64,000 nucleotides of DNA from Tetragonia tetragonoides (GCA_038025085.1 CM076144.1:33695501-33759500); one strand, 5' to 3'. Counted from the first letter of the stretch, positions 10,991 to 23,230 are shown. Notes: generated by a model from the sequence alone, not told the origin. Program-made: numbers and translations.

Positions 10991-11015
10991 CCACTAATAT
11001 GCTACCAACAATAAG
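10991..11015. repeat. 25-bp templated filler at the inversion junction
   Basis: The sequence CCACTAATATGCTACCAACA followed by ATAAG at the junction repeats 10822-10846 (same 20 bases, then GTAAG), one mismatch in 25 bp. It sits exactly between the point where the direct LTR stops (10990) and the inverted LTR begins. Confidence 0.8.
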
Positions 11016-11028
11016 AATTATTCATAGA

Positions 11029-11092
11029 GTTTTAAATAGTTTTAAATAGTTTTAATTAGTTTTAATTAGTTTTAATTAGTTTTAATTAGCTT
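11029..11092. repeat. 10-bp tandem repeat AGTTTTAATT, about six copies
   Basis: Units AGTTTTAAAT (two) then AGTTTTAATT (four), just inside the inverted segment. The equivalent LTR positions elsewhere (about 13800-13830) have fewer irregular units, so this is a local expansion. Confidence 0.8.
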
Positions 11093-11160
11093 TTTAAATC
11101 AGAAAATTATGAAATTAATTCCTAAACCTAGTAGTCCGTGACTTATGTTGACTAACGGCC

Positions 11161-11168
11161 TATATAAG
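11161..11168 (+). promoter_or_regulatory. TATA box in the inverted LTR segment
   Basis: GCCTATATAAGG on the + strand, 60 bp upstream of the CT microsatellite, equivalent to the TATA box at 36156-36163 (minus) in the 5' LTR of element B. In this inverted copy it points rightward. Confidence 0.5.
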
Positions 11169-11219
11169 GAAAAGGTCAGACAATTAGACAGTTTTGCAAA
11201 GTGAGCCCAAACCCTCAAG

Positions 11220-11221
<2 letters not shown>

Positions 11222-11257
<36 letters not shown>
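11222..11257. repeat. CT microsatellite downstream of the LTR TATA box
   Basis: An almost pure CT run with further CT-rich blocks to about 11640. The same position in every LTR of this family has a CT/GA tract of different length. Confidence 0.9.
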
Positions 11258-11260
<3 letters not shown>

Positions 11261-14049
11261 CACTCATGTTCGACCTCTCTCTCTCTCATTCTCTCTCACC
11301 GGCTCTCTCCTCTCTCCTCACCACTCCTCCGGCAGCCCTCACCGCCCAGTCACTGGAGAACCCCCACCAGAGGTAATCTCCCTCTCTCTTTCTCTTTCTT
11401 TTTCCTTCTCTCTTTCTCTTCACGTTTTCTCTCCCCCTCCCCTGTTACGGCCCAGCGCCACTGCGAGCCACCACGGCGCCACCAGGCCGTGCCTGGGTGG
11501 TCGCCGGTGATGGCCCATGGCGTCGGCTGGGCCCCCCTCCTCTCTCTTCCTCTCTCTCGCTCGTTATCTCTTTCTCTCTCTCTCACGCTTGCAAACTCTC
11601 TCTTCCTCTCTCCTCTCTTCGCCAGAGCTCCGGCGACCACCACCACCGGCCATGGTGGCCAGTAGGTGGTGGTGGTGGTGATGGGTCGGGTTATGGGCCC
11701 CATGCATGGGTACCCGTGACCTAGACCTAGTTTTAAAATTAGGGTTTCGTTTTTATATTTTTCGTAATTATTAATTCGATTTTCAGTATTTTCGATTTAA
11801 TATTTTTATTTTTCTGCACTCATTCGGAATCGGAATTCGGATTTTCAAAAGCCTAGATTGGTTGAAAATAAATCAAAGAATTTAATAAAAATATCATATT
11901 GAGATTTCGTTACTCTTTGTATTTTCGTGTTTAATTAATACTTATTCGGTAATTATTTTTAATTAGGACCTAACGAGCAAGCATGATTATTGTCAATTGG
12001 TTGGAGCACACTTACTGTTGGTAGCGTATTAGTGGTAAGCTCTCATGCCTACCTTCTTCCAAAGCCCCATCAAAACTATTTTGATATGTTATGTGCTAAT
12101 TGGAAATTTGTTGTGAATTTAATATGCAAAGCATGATTAAATTATATCGTCGTTATTATGAAGTTATTAAGCATGATTCACTGCTTTAAATATGAGTTAT
12201 AATTAGCATGTTGATGTTATCATGTTTTGGAAATTAATTAGTCCATGTGATGATTATTGGACAATTATTGAATAGCGAATTATTAATATTATTATGCTAT
12301 TAATTATATGCTAATGGGTATGGGTATTATTGAGTACTAGTGAGCACCTATATATTATCGTTGAATTTCTTTGGTGATTTGTGAATTTTTCGATATCATA
12401 TTACCCTGCCGAAGTGCTGCAGGAATTGTGCTAGACATTACTTGTCATCATTATTGAATTATCGTCGTTATTGAATTAAAGCATGTTTAATTCTCATCGT
12501 ATAGAATTATCATTATCGTCGTTATTTACTATTCATTTTCAAGAGCATGAAAGGAATTAATAAGTCGTGGTTTCGTAGTACCACTTATGTCAACCAATGC
12601 AAATTATGTGAATTGAATTAAATGAGAGTAAGACTCCTAATGGATCCCTAGGAGTAGTCGAGCAATCGGGATTGCACCTAATGGTGTAGTTCAAGGGATG
12701 AGTGATTCCCAAGTTACTTATGGACACCTCGTAGTGTGTCTGGGACGGATCATTCCCCATTTATTAAGTCCTCTAGGCTCGTGTAATTGTACTAGAGGTA
12801 GTGTGCACACTAGAGTCATTAAGTCCATGGTGTGATTGTATCTTCGATGAACAGTATGGGTAATCGCTGTTCTATTCGCTCTCTTACATCTCTCTAATCA
12901 AGACGGATTGTCTATGTCGTATTTCGTATGATCACTATACAAGAATTGCATATAAAAGAATGTCGTTATGCGTATGCTTGATTATATGCTTATGTGCGTA
13001 TGCAAATGAATTTCAATGATTCTTCTAAAACCTCGGGTAAGGTTTGCAAAATATTTTTACTGGGTACGGATGACGTTTATTCAGTTTATCTGATTTTTGT
13101 TTGTCTTTTGTCTCTTTTCTTTTCTTCTGTATTTTGTTTTCATCACGGAAACCAAAGTGCAGGTTTAGTTGATTGAGGACGTACAGCTTGGAACGTAGAG
13201 TTGGCGTCGGTTTTTAGAACTGTTTCTGTTAAGATAGATCGTGGGATTATTTTTATTGGATTTAGCCCTTTGAAGGCAAGTTGTAATAAATTTGGTTTAA
13301 TGGTTTTAGCTCACTATATATACAACTCTGATATTAACTATTTAGTTTGTTTAGTTCCTTAGTAAGCTCCTTTTGATGCCTAGTCTTTCTTTCTGCTTAG
13401 CATTTACTCCTTAGTGATAAATGTTGCAGTGACATCCCCCCGGGTTCGGGACGGTTCAGCGGTGTTGAGTCGCGCACAGCGACGTCGATAGTTCCCAGGA
13501 AATTGTTGCGAATTCAGGGGTGTTACAGTGAGAGGGAGCCATTACCGCCGGCGAGGGAGGTCGGTTTTCCGGCGAGTGAGCGGCTGGGAGAGGAGAGAGA
13601 GAGAGCTCAGGTGAAGGAGAGAGAACCGTGAGGGAGAGAGAGGACGGTGAGAGGAGAGAGAGAGAGTGAATGCTTGAGGGTTTTGGCTCAGTTTGCAAAA
13701 CTGACTAATTGTCTCACATTTTACTTATGTAGGCCCTTAGTCAACCCAAGTGAAATACTACTAGGTTTAGGAATTTATTTAATAATTTTATGATTTAAAT
13801 AACAAACAAAAACTAATTAAACTATTTAAAATTATATGAATAATTCTTATTCATATATAAAACATTTTAATTAAACTCCTTAAAATTAATAAATACAATT
13901 TATGAAAGTCCCATAATAATAACTAATATTATTATGGCTTTAATTGAATAAATCGAATCCTTAAATGAATATACGATTTAATCTCCAAAACTATTTGTAA
14001 ATCATTTATAAATCAATATAATAATTATAGAAAATATTAGGGTATCACA

Positions 14050-14870
14050 GCATTTGGATCTATGTTGAAATTTAGCACTGTATTTCCACCCTGCTACAGA
14101 TGGACAGACTGAGAGAACCATTCGTACTCTTGAGGATATGTTAAGATCTTGTACTTTGGAGTTTAAAGGGACTTGGGAGAAACAATTACCATTAATTGAG
14201 TTTTCTTATAACAACATTTATCATGCTAGCATAGACCAAGCACTGTATGAGGCATTATATGGGGGGAAATGTAGGAGTCCATTGTGTTGGAATGATATTA
14301 GTGAGATTGTGATATTAGGACTAGAGATGATTCAGGAAACTAAGAATCAGATTCGAGTGATTAGAGATAAGTTGAAAGCTGCTCAGGACCGACAGAAGAG
14401 TTATAGTGATCGGAGAAGGAGACCTCTTGATTTTCAGATTGGAGATAAGGTTATGTTGAAGATTTCACCTATGAAAGGGATTAAGAGATTTGGAAGGAAA
14501 GGGAAATTAAGCCCTAAATATATCGGACTCTATGAGATTGTGGATCAAATAGGAGAAGTTGCTTATTGATTAGCTTTACCACCTGAACTTTCTAAAATCC
14601 ATGACGTATTTCATATATCCTAACTTCGGAAATATCTTGCAGATGAGACCCACGTAATCAGACCCGAGCCAATCAGCTTAGATGAGGATCTAACTTTTGA
14701 AGAGAAGCCAGTAGCTATTCTAGACCGTAAGCATAGGGTACTTCGGAATAAAGTTACACTGTTAGTAAAAGTACTTTGGCGTAGTTAGACCGTAAAAGAA
14801 GCTACTTGGGAATCTGAAGCTGACATGCAGAACCAATACCCCTACCTTTTCGGATATGGTTAGTCGTTGT
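14050..14870 (+). pseudogene. Element E integrase C-terminal part and chromodomain-like tail
   Basis: Continues the core after the solo LTR: LKFSTVFPPCYRWTD region (frameshifted HPATDGQTE), then EDMLRSCTLEFKGTWEKQLP, IEFSYNNIYHASI, YEALYGGKCRSPLCW, AAQDRQKSYSDRRRRPL, GDKVMLKISPMKG and GRKGKLSPKYIG. After a stop the tail reads ILDRKHRVLRNK and LVKVLWRS, then EATWESEADM and YPYLF. This resembles the chromodomain that follows integrase in Tekay/Del chromoviruses and is thought to guide integration to chromatin. Stops occur at about 14567, 14622 and 14787. Confidence 0.85.
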
Positions 14871-14890
14871 TTTAAATTTCGGGACGAACT

Positions 14891-14909
14891 TTCTCTAAGT
14901 GGGGTAGAT
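14891..14909 (+). other. Element E polypurine tract
   Basis: TTCTCTAAGTGGGGTAGAT lies directly before the LTR start TGTAGTAACCC. A purine-rich run next to the 3' LTR primes plus-strand DNA synthesis in this family. Confidence 0.7.
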
Positions 14910-17900
14910 TGTAGTAACCCGAAAATTTAAACTCTATTATTAAACTAAAATAGTAATTAATTAGCATAAAATTTTTCGCTTACCTTGCTAACTGTGATTA
15001 ACAAGCCTAATGCATGCATTTACGTAAATATAAACTAAAACTATATATTAATCTCGTTTAAAACTAAAACTAACTTGATTAATTAACTAAACTACCCAAT
15101 TAACCTACTAAAATTATGTTTATGGTTTTTCTTAGCATAATTAGACCTTTACTTATGTTAATAGACGAATTAGGACATGATTAGTCAAAGATAACAAATT
15201 TCCACTTTCTCCTAATTGTTCTACTATTCATCTTTGCTTACTTGTCAACAACTTGGGTACTTTCTTTACACTTGTCATGCTTTGACATTGACACCATATT
15301 TTTTATGCCTACTAAGCACATTTAGAAGAATATGCCATGTTCTAATGTTTTGTGTAGAATAACTAAGCTAAGTAGAGAAAACCAAAAAAAAAAAAAAAAA
15401 CATGCATGGGAGAAGGAGGAGATACGGGTAGGAGAGAAAAGAAGAATAAGAGAAGGGTTTTAGCCTTTATAAATCAAAGCAATAAGCGAGAAAGAAACCA
15501 ATGAAGTGAAAAGTCAAATCTTACTTTCATCTTCCAAATATTAACACTACAAACACAAGCAAACTAAAAGCTTACAAAAGCTTACAAAGCTCATCTTTTT
15601 ATCTTCCCAAAACCGTACACCACCTTCAAACATATATTCTCTCATATTCTCTTTGCATTATTCTTCATCTAAAGCTCATAAATCCTTCTAAGTAAACAAA
15701 AAACAAAATGAAGTAGAAAGAAGAAGAGGAAATTAAGCCGTGAGGTAGAGAAGAGAAAAGAGAAGAATTTTGGTAAGAAAAACTTAACAAAACTCATGCA
15801 ATTAATCATTTATACATATCTCTTGTATTTGCTTCTAATTATTTCATCATTTATTCTAAACTCTAACTCTCACTATTTATTTTCTTCACCACCGTCTCCA
15901 CCACCCTAGCTCCACCGTCGCCCGAACGTGCAGCTCCCGGACCATCTAGAGCCACCACGAACCACCACCAAGGTTTAACCTCATGCACTTTTATTTATCT
16001 AAAGCTTAACTTATTATTATCAGCTAAAGATCATATTTAAGAAATAAAAGCCCTAACAAGTATATATGTATGACTATAATCGAAAGTATAAAAGAAAAAG
16101 GTTTAAGAAATCAAGATCTAAATAAAAATGAGTTGAAAAATCAATTTATGTTGTTGCATGTCCATTTACAATCTTACGTAAACTTGATCTTGACCCTTTA
16201 TGACCAAAATCACTTATTCACCATTTATCTCTAATTTTCTCTAAATTTCTCTAATTTTGAACTTAGCATTTTCGAAAGTTAAAATGGCAAAATAAAAGAG
16301 GAATTATCAAATGAAATGATAATAAAGATTTGGAAATTAAAAAGAGTAATTTTGAGTATAAAAGGGCTTAAGGCCGAAAAGAAATAAAATGAAAAGAATG
16401 TTTATTAATGCTTGAACATGTTTGTTTAATTGACTTGTGCTAGTAGTGAGTGACAAGGAAGCTAAGAGAAGGAAGTGTGTTTTTGGAGCTTGAGGAAGGT
16501 ATACTCATGTTCACTAAAACCCCCTATTTCGATTTAATGAACTAAGGAAGATAACCATGTATTTTACTATAATTATATGCTATATGTATTTTATTATGTA
16601 TATGACTTTGGGTATGATTGTGAAATTGTGAGAATAGTCGTAAATGATTATTTGGTGACTTGATCGAATGGATATTAAGTCGCATGTTAATGTTTGCTTG
16701 ATAATTATAAGAAGATTAAAGTTTACTATTTAATCTTGATGATTATATATTTATATATATCCGAATGGATTATGTTTTATTGGGTGTTTATATAGTGATT
16801 TATTTAATTATTAAAGCAATATAATTATGAGTATGTGTATATGATGATTGAATGAGCTCAAGGTTGATTGATAATATCTACTTGATAACTGCATGTAAAG
16901 TTATGGCTATGTTGAAGTATGTATAAAGATCGATTGTTTTTGCATACCCAAGTGATCGAATTGATGTTAATAACAGCCTATGGGTTTATATACATGCATG
17001 TACGAATATGGAATGTTCAAATGATAAGAACACGATTAAGAGATTATTGTTGAATGGGACAAGTTTGGGAAGAATATGATTTATATTAATCGATTGTACA
17101 TGTAATTAAATAATGATGATATATGATTATGCTTATTGAGATGAATATGACCAATTTAGACAAGTTAAGTATAAGCATGCCTACTAACTTATTGTAGTGT
17201 GCTCCCAGACTTGGTACCCTTGGGATATTGAAGAGCATGCCTAGTCTGCACACTTTAATAAAATCATGTAGGGTTAAACCCATTGTGATTAAGCTGTAGG
17301 GATTATCTAATCTTGAGTGTCTCTCTTAATCATGGTTTAATCTGAAGTTTATGTAGTGTATAACCCGAAGTGATATGATTATGCTAAAAAGGCAAAATGA
17401 ATGAATTATGATTTGTAGGGTCATCGAATCCGAGTGTAGAACTCACAGAGTGTGAGTTGTGCTATGCTCTTCCTCACTACCTAACTTAGAAGTCTAGTCC
17501 TTGAATGTTGTGAATTAAGTTGTTCTATAGATTAATAGACCTCAAAGGTCATTTTCTGAGTAATAATGAGTTTTTGTGTGATGATAGTTACTTAATACTC
17601 TTTGCATGTGAATCTCGTATGTATGCATGGCTTTGTACGTAAAAGAACAAGTTAACTATGATTATAAGAACAGACAATCTCTTTAAGAATGATAAATGAT
17701 ATTATTATGAGTAATATTAGTATGATTGATGATTGTTAATGTTAAATGTATTTTAAGTATAAACAAAATGTATTTTACAAAGTCGTGTGAGTATTGCTTA
17801 GCTTTTGCTAATTTTCTTTTGTTTTTCTGTCAACTCTTCTTGCGTGGATATTGGATCATTTTGAATGATTTTGGGCAAGGGAGAGAGTGGAGAATGAAAG

Positions 17901-18192
17901 GAACCCTTTTGTGCATGCTTAGTGCATGTTTTTGCTGTTGTATAACTCCGTGGCTTCCGCAGATAGAGGAGAACCCCATATGACTCAGTAAACTAGTGAT
18001 CATTGTAGTTTTTGAACAATACAATCATGTAACCTCTACTTTTGTAATATAATATAATTAAGTATGTTTGTTGCATTCTATATTGATCTTTGCCTTGTGC
18101 TTGTCTTGTTATTAGTACGGCAGTAATGTCTCGGATTGGATTAAGGACCCATAAGCATGTTTAATTAGAGTTATCCAAACCGGAGCGTTACA
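14910..18192 (+). repeat. Element E 3' LTR (3283 bp)
   Basis: Starts TGTAGTAACCCG and ends GGAGCGTTACA, so TGTA...TACA. Long LTRs are usual in Tekay/Del elements. It contains a poly(A) run (about 15383-15400) and a TATA-like TTTATAAAT at 15466-15474. It has no meaningful open frame. The following 5 bases are GGTGA; the matching left copy lies outside the window. Confidence 0.8.
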
Positions 18193-19115
18193 GGTGAGAG
18201 CATTGTGGTGCGGTGAGAGAAGCGGGGGTGGATCTGGTTTCCTTGGATGAGAAGCGGTGGTGCGGATGAGAGAGAAAATGAGTGGGATTGTGTTGTATGA
18301 AGAGAGAGAGTGAGGGATGAGGAGTGAGGAATATGGTGTTTTGAGTGAGTGAGTGTTTTGAGTGGTTTAATTAAAGGAAAATAATTTATATTTTGATAGG
18401 GGTAAGGAGGGATTTTTGGTTCCCTTTCATCTATTACTTTTATTGATGACTCAATTCTAGTACAATTTTTTGGCTGCCACATAGACTTTGGAAGACAATT
18501 TTCTTGTGTTCCCGAAAGACTCGTAGCAGCGTTGATGTTTGAGGTGGATAGCAATATAGCATCTTGCACAGTTGCACCCAGGATTTTTCTTTTACTTTTA
18601 CAAATTGTGGTTTTTTTTTGTGTGTAAATTGAGGGAAGGTGAAAATATTCAATTACACCTGATAGTTTGAGGGGGAAAAAGGATGAGAGAGAAAAGGAGG
18701 CGTAAAAGATCTCTCAAGCCCCCTAAAAACCCTAGCCTCCAGCCGCCACCAATTTAGCCAAATCAGCCACCTAAATCACTAATTTTCCTTGCAAACAGCT
18801 TGATTCTTTATGTTTATGCTATGAGCAATTGAGCAATAAATTAATTTTCAATGTTAAGATCTGAAAGAAAAAATCAAAGCAAACTCTTAAAACTTCAATA
18901 TCCACTATCTTAGAATGTCAATCCTTCAAAGTCTCGTTGGTCTGACTTAATTTACTCAGTTCATCACTCTTTTAAGCCTTCTTTTTTCACATTTCATATG
19001 AAATTAGTCATAGATAACAAAACCCCCAATTTGCAAAGGTCATTTTATACGTCTTTTGAGAGGATTCCCTACAACAGCTCTCTTTCACTATTACCATTAA
19101 CGGTGAGTCGGTGAC
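18193..19115. other. Unassigned sequence between elements E and B
   Basis: About 0.9 kb with no recognised domain. On the minus strand 18171-18569 is open, but the product is low-complexity Ser/His-rich and overlaps the LTR end, so it is not convincing. On the + strand a 24-codon start at 18683 (MREKRRRKRSLKPPKN...) followed by AAAACCCTAGCC resembles the basic start of some LINE ORF1 proteins, but it stops at 18757. It may be host DNA or an old element fragment. Confidence 0.5.
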
Positions 19116-20842
19116 TGTAACACCCGTAAATTTACAACGATTTCCTGGAAACTATCGACGTCATTATACATGACTCGACACCACAAAACCGTCCCAAACC
19201 CGAGGGTTGTTACTGCGACATTTATCGCTAAGGAATAAATGCTAAGCAGAAAGAAAAGCTAGGTATCAAAGGAAGCATCTAAACAAACTAAACATTAATA
19301 TCAGAGTTGTCTATCAAGTGAATTTAAGTCCAATAAAGGATTATTACAACTTTGCCTTCTAGGGCACAAACCAAAATCCTATAATCCAAAAGAATAACAA
19401 GTCTAGAGAACCAGCCTACAATTAATCTCCAAGGCTACACGTCCTCACTCAGCAACACCTGCACTTTGCTTTCCGTGACGGAAACAAGGTACATAAGAAA
19501 AGAGAAGAAACAAAAGAAAAAAAAAATCAGATAAACTTAATAAACGTCGTCCATACCCAGTAAAAACAGTTTCGCAAACCTTACCTGGGTTTTAGAAGAA
19601 TCATTGAAATTCATTTGCATGCAGAAGTAGTCATACATTCAAGCACACGCATACTCAATATTGAATTACATGCAATTCTTGCTTAAGTGATCACTTTAAC
19701 ACAAACAGACAAACCATCTTGATTAGAGTAATAAGAGAGCGAATAGAACAACGATTACCCATACTGTTCATCGATTAATAATGACATGTCATGGACTTAC
19801 TGTAGTGTATACTCACACTATCTCTAACATAATAATCGATACGTAGAGAATTAAACAATGGGGAATGATCCATCCCGAACACGCTACGAGGTGTCCATAA
19901 GTAACTTGGGAATCACGCATCCCTAGACTACATCAACTAGATACAGTCTCGATTTCTCAACTACTCCTAGGGATCCATTAGGAGTCTTATTCTCATTTAC
20001 AATTCAATTCACATAATTTGCATTGGTTGACTTAGTGGTACAACGAGACCACGACTCACTACTTCATTTCATGCTCATGACCATGAATAATAATATTGAC
20101 GATAATGACACTAATGCATAATAAGAATAATCATGCTCGATATATGTCTAATGAAATTTCGGCAGCACTTTGGCAGTAAAACGTGATATCCAAAATTTCA
20201 CATTCAACAAATACATCCAACAATTATAATAGGTGCTCAATATAATTCATAATTATAGCGAAGAATATAATTCTAATTCTCATAATTAGAGACGATATAA
20301 TTTAATCATGCTTCGCATATTAAATTCACAACAATTAGGCATTTAGCATATAACAAGTCAAAACCTTTTTATGGGATTTGTAAGGAGGTAGGCGCAATCG
20401 CTTACCTAAAAAACGCTCACTAAACAGTAGGTAAGCTTCCAAATCACGACCCGATCACGTTTGTCCGTTAGGTCCTAATTAAATACAGTTACCGAGACAT
20501 GATCAGTAAATACGAAATCTAAACAGTAGGAAAATATTAGTCTAATATTTTATTTAAATTTCTTGATTTATTTCAATTAATCTAGGCTTTCAAAATTCCG
20601 GATTCGGGTTCCAAACGGGTGTAGAAAAATAAAAACAATAATCGAAAAATACTGAAAATACGAAATTAATTAAAACGAAAATATAAATCGAAACCCTAAT
20701 TGGTTTTTCAAACCTAGGCCACGGTCACCCATGAATGGGGACCCATGGCCTGGCCCATCACCATGACCACCACCCACCGACCACCATGGTCGGCGGTGGC
20801 TTGCCGGAGCACCGGTGACCGAGAGGAAAGAGAGAGAGAAAA

Positions 20843-20846
<4 letters not shown>

Positions 20847-20887
<41 letters not shown>
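20847..20887. repeat. GA microsatellite in element B 3' LTR
   Basis: About 20 GA units on the + strand (CT on the coding strand of the element), in the part of the LTR downstream of its promoter. Confidence 0.9.
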
Positions 20888-20893
<6 letters not shown>

Positions 20894-21151
20894 TCGCGAG
20901 GGAGAGAGTAAGACTGAGCGAGAGAGGGGCACGGGGTAAGCCCTAGCAGCGCCGGCCACTTGCCAGCGACCACCCAGGCGATCTGGTGGCGCGGCAACGA
21001 CCCGACAGCCGTGGCTCGCGAAAACAAGGGAGGGGGCAAAATAGAGCACGGGGGAGAGAGAAGGAGAAAGAGAGAGAAAGAAAGAGATAGGGAGGAGGAG
21101 CTCACAAGCGGTGGCGTCCTGGCAGCTCTCCGGTGATTGGGTGGCTGGCGA

Positions 21152-21154
<3 letters not shown>

Positions 21155-21233
<79 letters not shown>
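21155..21233. repeat. Long GA microsatellite in element B 3' LTR
   Basis: About 40 uninterrupted GA units next to the TATA-proximal region of the LTR. The equivalent tract in solo LTR A segment 3 (13570-13665) is short and broken, so the tract is hypervariable. Confidence 0.9.
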
Positions 21234-21238
<5 letters not shown>

Positions 21239-21602
21239 AGAGAATTTGTGAGGGTTTGGTTCAATTTTATAAACTGATGAAATTGCCCATCTTTTTGCTT
21301 AAATAGATCCCTAGTCAACCAAGTCAAAATCTACTAGGTTGAGGAATAATTTCTGATTTAAATGCTAATTAAAACTAATTAAACAATATAAATAAACCTT
21401 ATTCATACACAAAATAATTTAATTAAATCCTTCAAATTTGATAATTATAAATCACGAAATTTACATAATAATAATTAATATTATTAAGCCCTTATTTGAA
21501 TAAATCGAATCATTATATAAATATACGATTTAAATCTCCAAAACTATTTATAAAGGATGTATAAATCGATATTATAAATTTAGAAAATATTGGGGTATCA
21601 CA

Positions 21603-21622
21603 TTCTACCCTCCTTAAAAGAA
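21603..21622 (-). other. Element B polypurine tract
   Basis: Minus strand CTTTTAAGGAGGGTAGAA immediately before the 3' LTR start TGTGATACCCC. It follows TTTCGGGACGAAACTTC, a sequence usual at this place in chromoviruses. Confidence 0.75.
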
Positions 21623-21879
21623 GTTTCGTCCCGAAACTAGAAACATGAATTAATCAATTCTCAATAACGAAACGAGTTTACCCATACGAAGGTATAAAAC
21701 AATTTTAGGATTACGACAATGCAATACGAGTACTACGGTTGTGATCTAAGTCGATTACCAATGCAACATGCCATGCTAGAACATGCAACTCGTGCAAAGC
21801 GGCAAACAAAACACGAAATTTTCTAGGTGTGATATTCTACCCTCATTAAAAAGGGTTTCGTCCCGAAACTCAAATGGAA

Positions 21880-22217
21880 TTAGTACCTTCGATAAAGAGA
21901 TTTGGGTACTTCTTGCGCATCATGGATTCAGCTTACCATGTTGCCTCTTCTTGACCATGACGAGACCAAATGACTTTCACAATCAAAATGCTCTTTGTTC
22001 GAGTCGAGCGCTCCTTTCGGTCAGTGATCTAGACTGGACGTTCTTTATACATCAAACTTTCATCAAGTTCGATCGTTTCTGCTTGAACGACATGAGTTGG
22101 ATCATGTACGTATCACTTCAGTTGAGAGACGTGAAACACGTTGTAGACTTTTTCAAGTTTCACAGGCAAAGCTAAATGAAAAGCAACCTCACCAATCCTT
22201 TCTAGGATCTCATAAGG
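21880..22217 (-). pseudogene. Element B integrase end and chromodomain
   Basis: Minus strand: LDESLMYKERPV, ITDRKER, KSILIVKVIWSRHGQEEATW and ESMMRKKYPNLF, with stops after RPV and after ATW. The VKVIW...EEATWE pattern is the chromodomain core that follows integrase in Tekay-type chromoviruses. Upstream (about 22100-22210) lies the GEVAFHLALP...VYNVFHVSQLKRY segment of the integrase tail. Confidence 0.75.
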
Positions 22218-23230
22218 TCAAATGTAACGAGAACTCAATTTCCCCTTACGACCAAAACGCATAACGCCCTTGGTAGGAGATACTCGCAAAAGTATCTTGC
22301 TTCCCACCTCAAATTCTTCAGGTCTACGACCTCTATCTGCATATGATTTCTGGCGATCTTGTGCACTTTGCATCTTCGTTTGAATCACCTTCACAATGTC
22401 GACGGTCTGCTGGATCATGTCAAGACCCAAAACTGCAGTCTCGCTAATGTCGTTCCAACACACAGGCGATCTACACTTTCTACCATACAAGGCTTCATAT
22501 GGTGCTCAATCAATACTCGAATGTTAGCTGTTGTTGTTAGAAAATTCGATCAACGGAATGTGTTTATCCCACGAACCTTGATATTCGAGGGCACAAGCTC
22601 GAAGCATATCGTCTAGAGTCTAAATCGTTCTTTCCATCTGGCCATCTGTTGCAGGATGAAAAGCGGTACTAAACTTCAATTTTCTTTCGAAAGCTTCTTG
22701 TAGTTTCTGCCAAAAGTGAGAGAGAAATCTCGAGTCTCTATCAGAAATAATATCTTCGAGTACACCATGAAGTCTCATGACTTCCTTGACATAAGCGTAA
22801 GCTAGCTTCTCCATTTTCTCAGTGTCATGCATTGGGATGAATCTTGCGACCTTCATCAAACGATCTACTACTAACCAAATAGCATTGTTCTTCTTTTGTG
22901 TCAAAGGTAAACCCATGACAAAATCCATAGAAATCGAACTCCATTTCCAAGTAGGAACTTCCAGTGATTGTACCGTTCCACCAGGTCGCACATGCTCGAT
23001 CTTGACCTTTTGACATGTCAAACATTTTGCTACAAACTCAGTGACTTCTTGTTTCATGCCTTTCCACCAGAACACTTGGCGAAGATCCTTGTAAAGCTTG
23101 TCTCTACCAGGATGTACAGAATACGGCGTATTATGAGCTTCACCCAGAATCTGACTTTTGATAGCTGGGTCATTGCGTACACAAACACGTTCTCGAAATC
23201 TCAAAATTCCATCTTGATTGGCCCAAAGTG
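22218..23230 (-). pseudogene. Element B integrase
   Basis: Zinc domain intact: HNTPYSVHPGRDKLYKDL and KCLTCQKVK (HHCC). Core residues present: [59 protein letters not shown] stop follows RTI (22620). Reading continues as YGRKCRSPVCWNDISE, QDRQKSYADRGRRPEEF and GRKGKLSSRYI, then stops again. Integrase joins the cDNA to the host chromosome. The DDE set is complete, so the loss of function is by nonsense mutations. Confidence 0.85.

Larger units (their letters stand above)
11011..13527 (+). repeat. Inverted LTR segment inside solo LTR A
   Basis: This stretch is the reverse complement of the surrounding LTR. Landmarks run backwards (CT tract 11222, 'CTTACTGTTGGTAGCG' at 12011, 'ACTCCTAATGGATCCCTAGG' near 12630) and it ends exactly at an LTR terminus, GGGTGTTACA (13527). 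Its 11880-13527 part pairs with 9349-10990 over about 1.64 kb. I counted about 9 mismatches in the first 215 bp, roughly 96% identity. The terminal 170-190 bp of the other LTR end is missing at the 11011 side. Confidence 0.8.
9349..14049 (-). repeat. Solo LTR A of the element-B family, with internal inverted duplication
   Basis: The ends (TGTAACACCCC on the left, GGGTATCACA on the right) match the LTRs of element B in the same orientation, and the insertion has a perfect GCATT duplication. The expected LTR length is about 2.5 kb, but this one is 4.7 kb because it contains an inverted copy (about 11011-13527) of most of the LTR. There are no internal gag-pol sequences, so it is a solo LTR, or one that lost its interior. 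Short open frames, including Ser/Leu-rich ones over the CT tract, are chance. Confidence 0.85.
7556..18192 (+). mobile_element. Element E: right half of a chromovirus (Tekay/Del-like Ty3/gypsy)
   Basis: On the + strand: RT fragment from [18 protein letters not shown] (7556), RNase H, integrase, chromodomain-like tail, polypurine tract and a 3283-bp 3' LTR. The left half (5' LTR, gag, protease) lies beyond element D and outside the window. The integrase is interrupted by solo LTR A (9349-14049). The GKLSPKYIG core-to-tail region and the ILDRKHRVLRNK...VKVLW tail are chromovirus traits. Catalytic residues are lost and stops are frequent, so it is an old dead copy. Confidence 0.85.
19116..21602 (-). 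repeat. Element B 3' LTR (2487 bp)
   Basis: On the + strand it starts TGTAACACCC (19116) and ends GGGTATCACA (21602). Compared with the 5' LTR it lacks about 150 bp (after AGGTGCTCA, about 20240) and has two long GA tracts (20847-20887 and 21155-21233). Its TATA position reads CTATTTAAGC on the minus strand (about 21299-21308), weaker than in the 5' LTR. Arg/Glu- or Ser/Leu-rich frames across the GA tracts are artefacts of the dinucleotide repeat. Confidence 0.85.

Noticed and set aside
9349..13527. Foldback DNA transposon with long inverted repeats
   Set aside because: The left end and the far right end (14049) are LTR ends with a GCATT duplication, and both arms match the LTR of element B, so an LTR rearrangement explains it better.
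18171..18569. 132-codon minus strand frame as a gene
   Set aside because: Overlaps the end of the element E LTR, low complexity, no domain.
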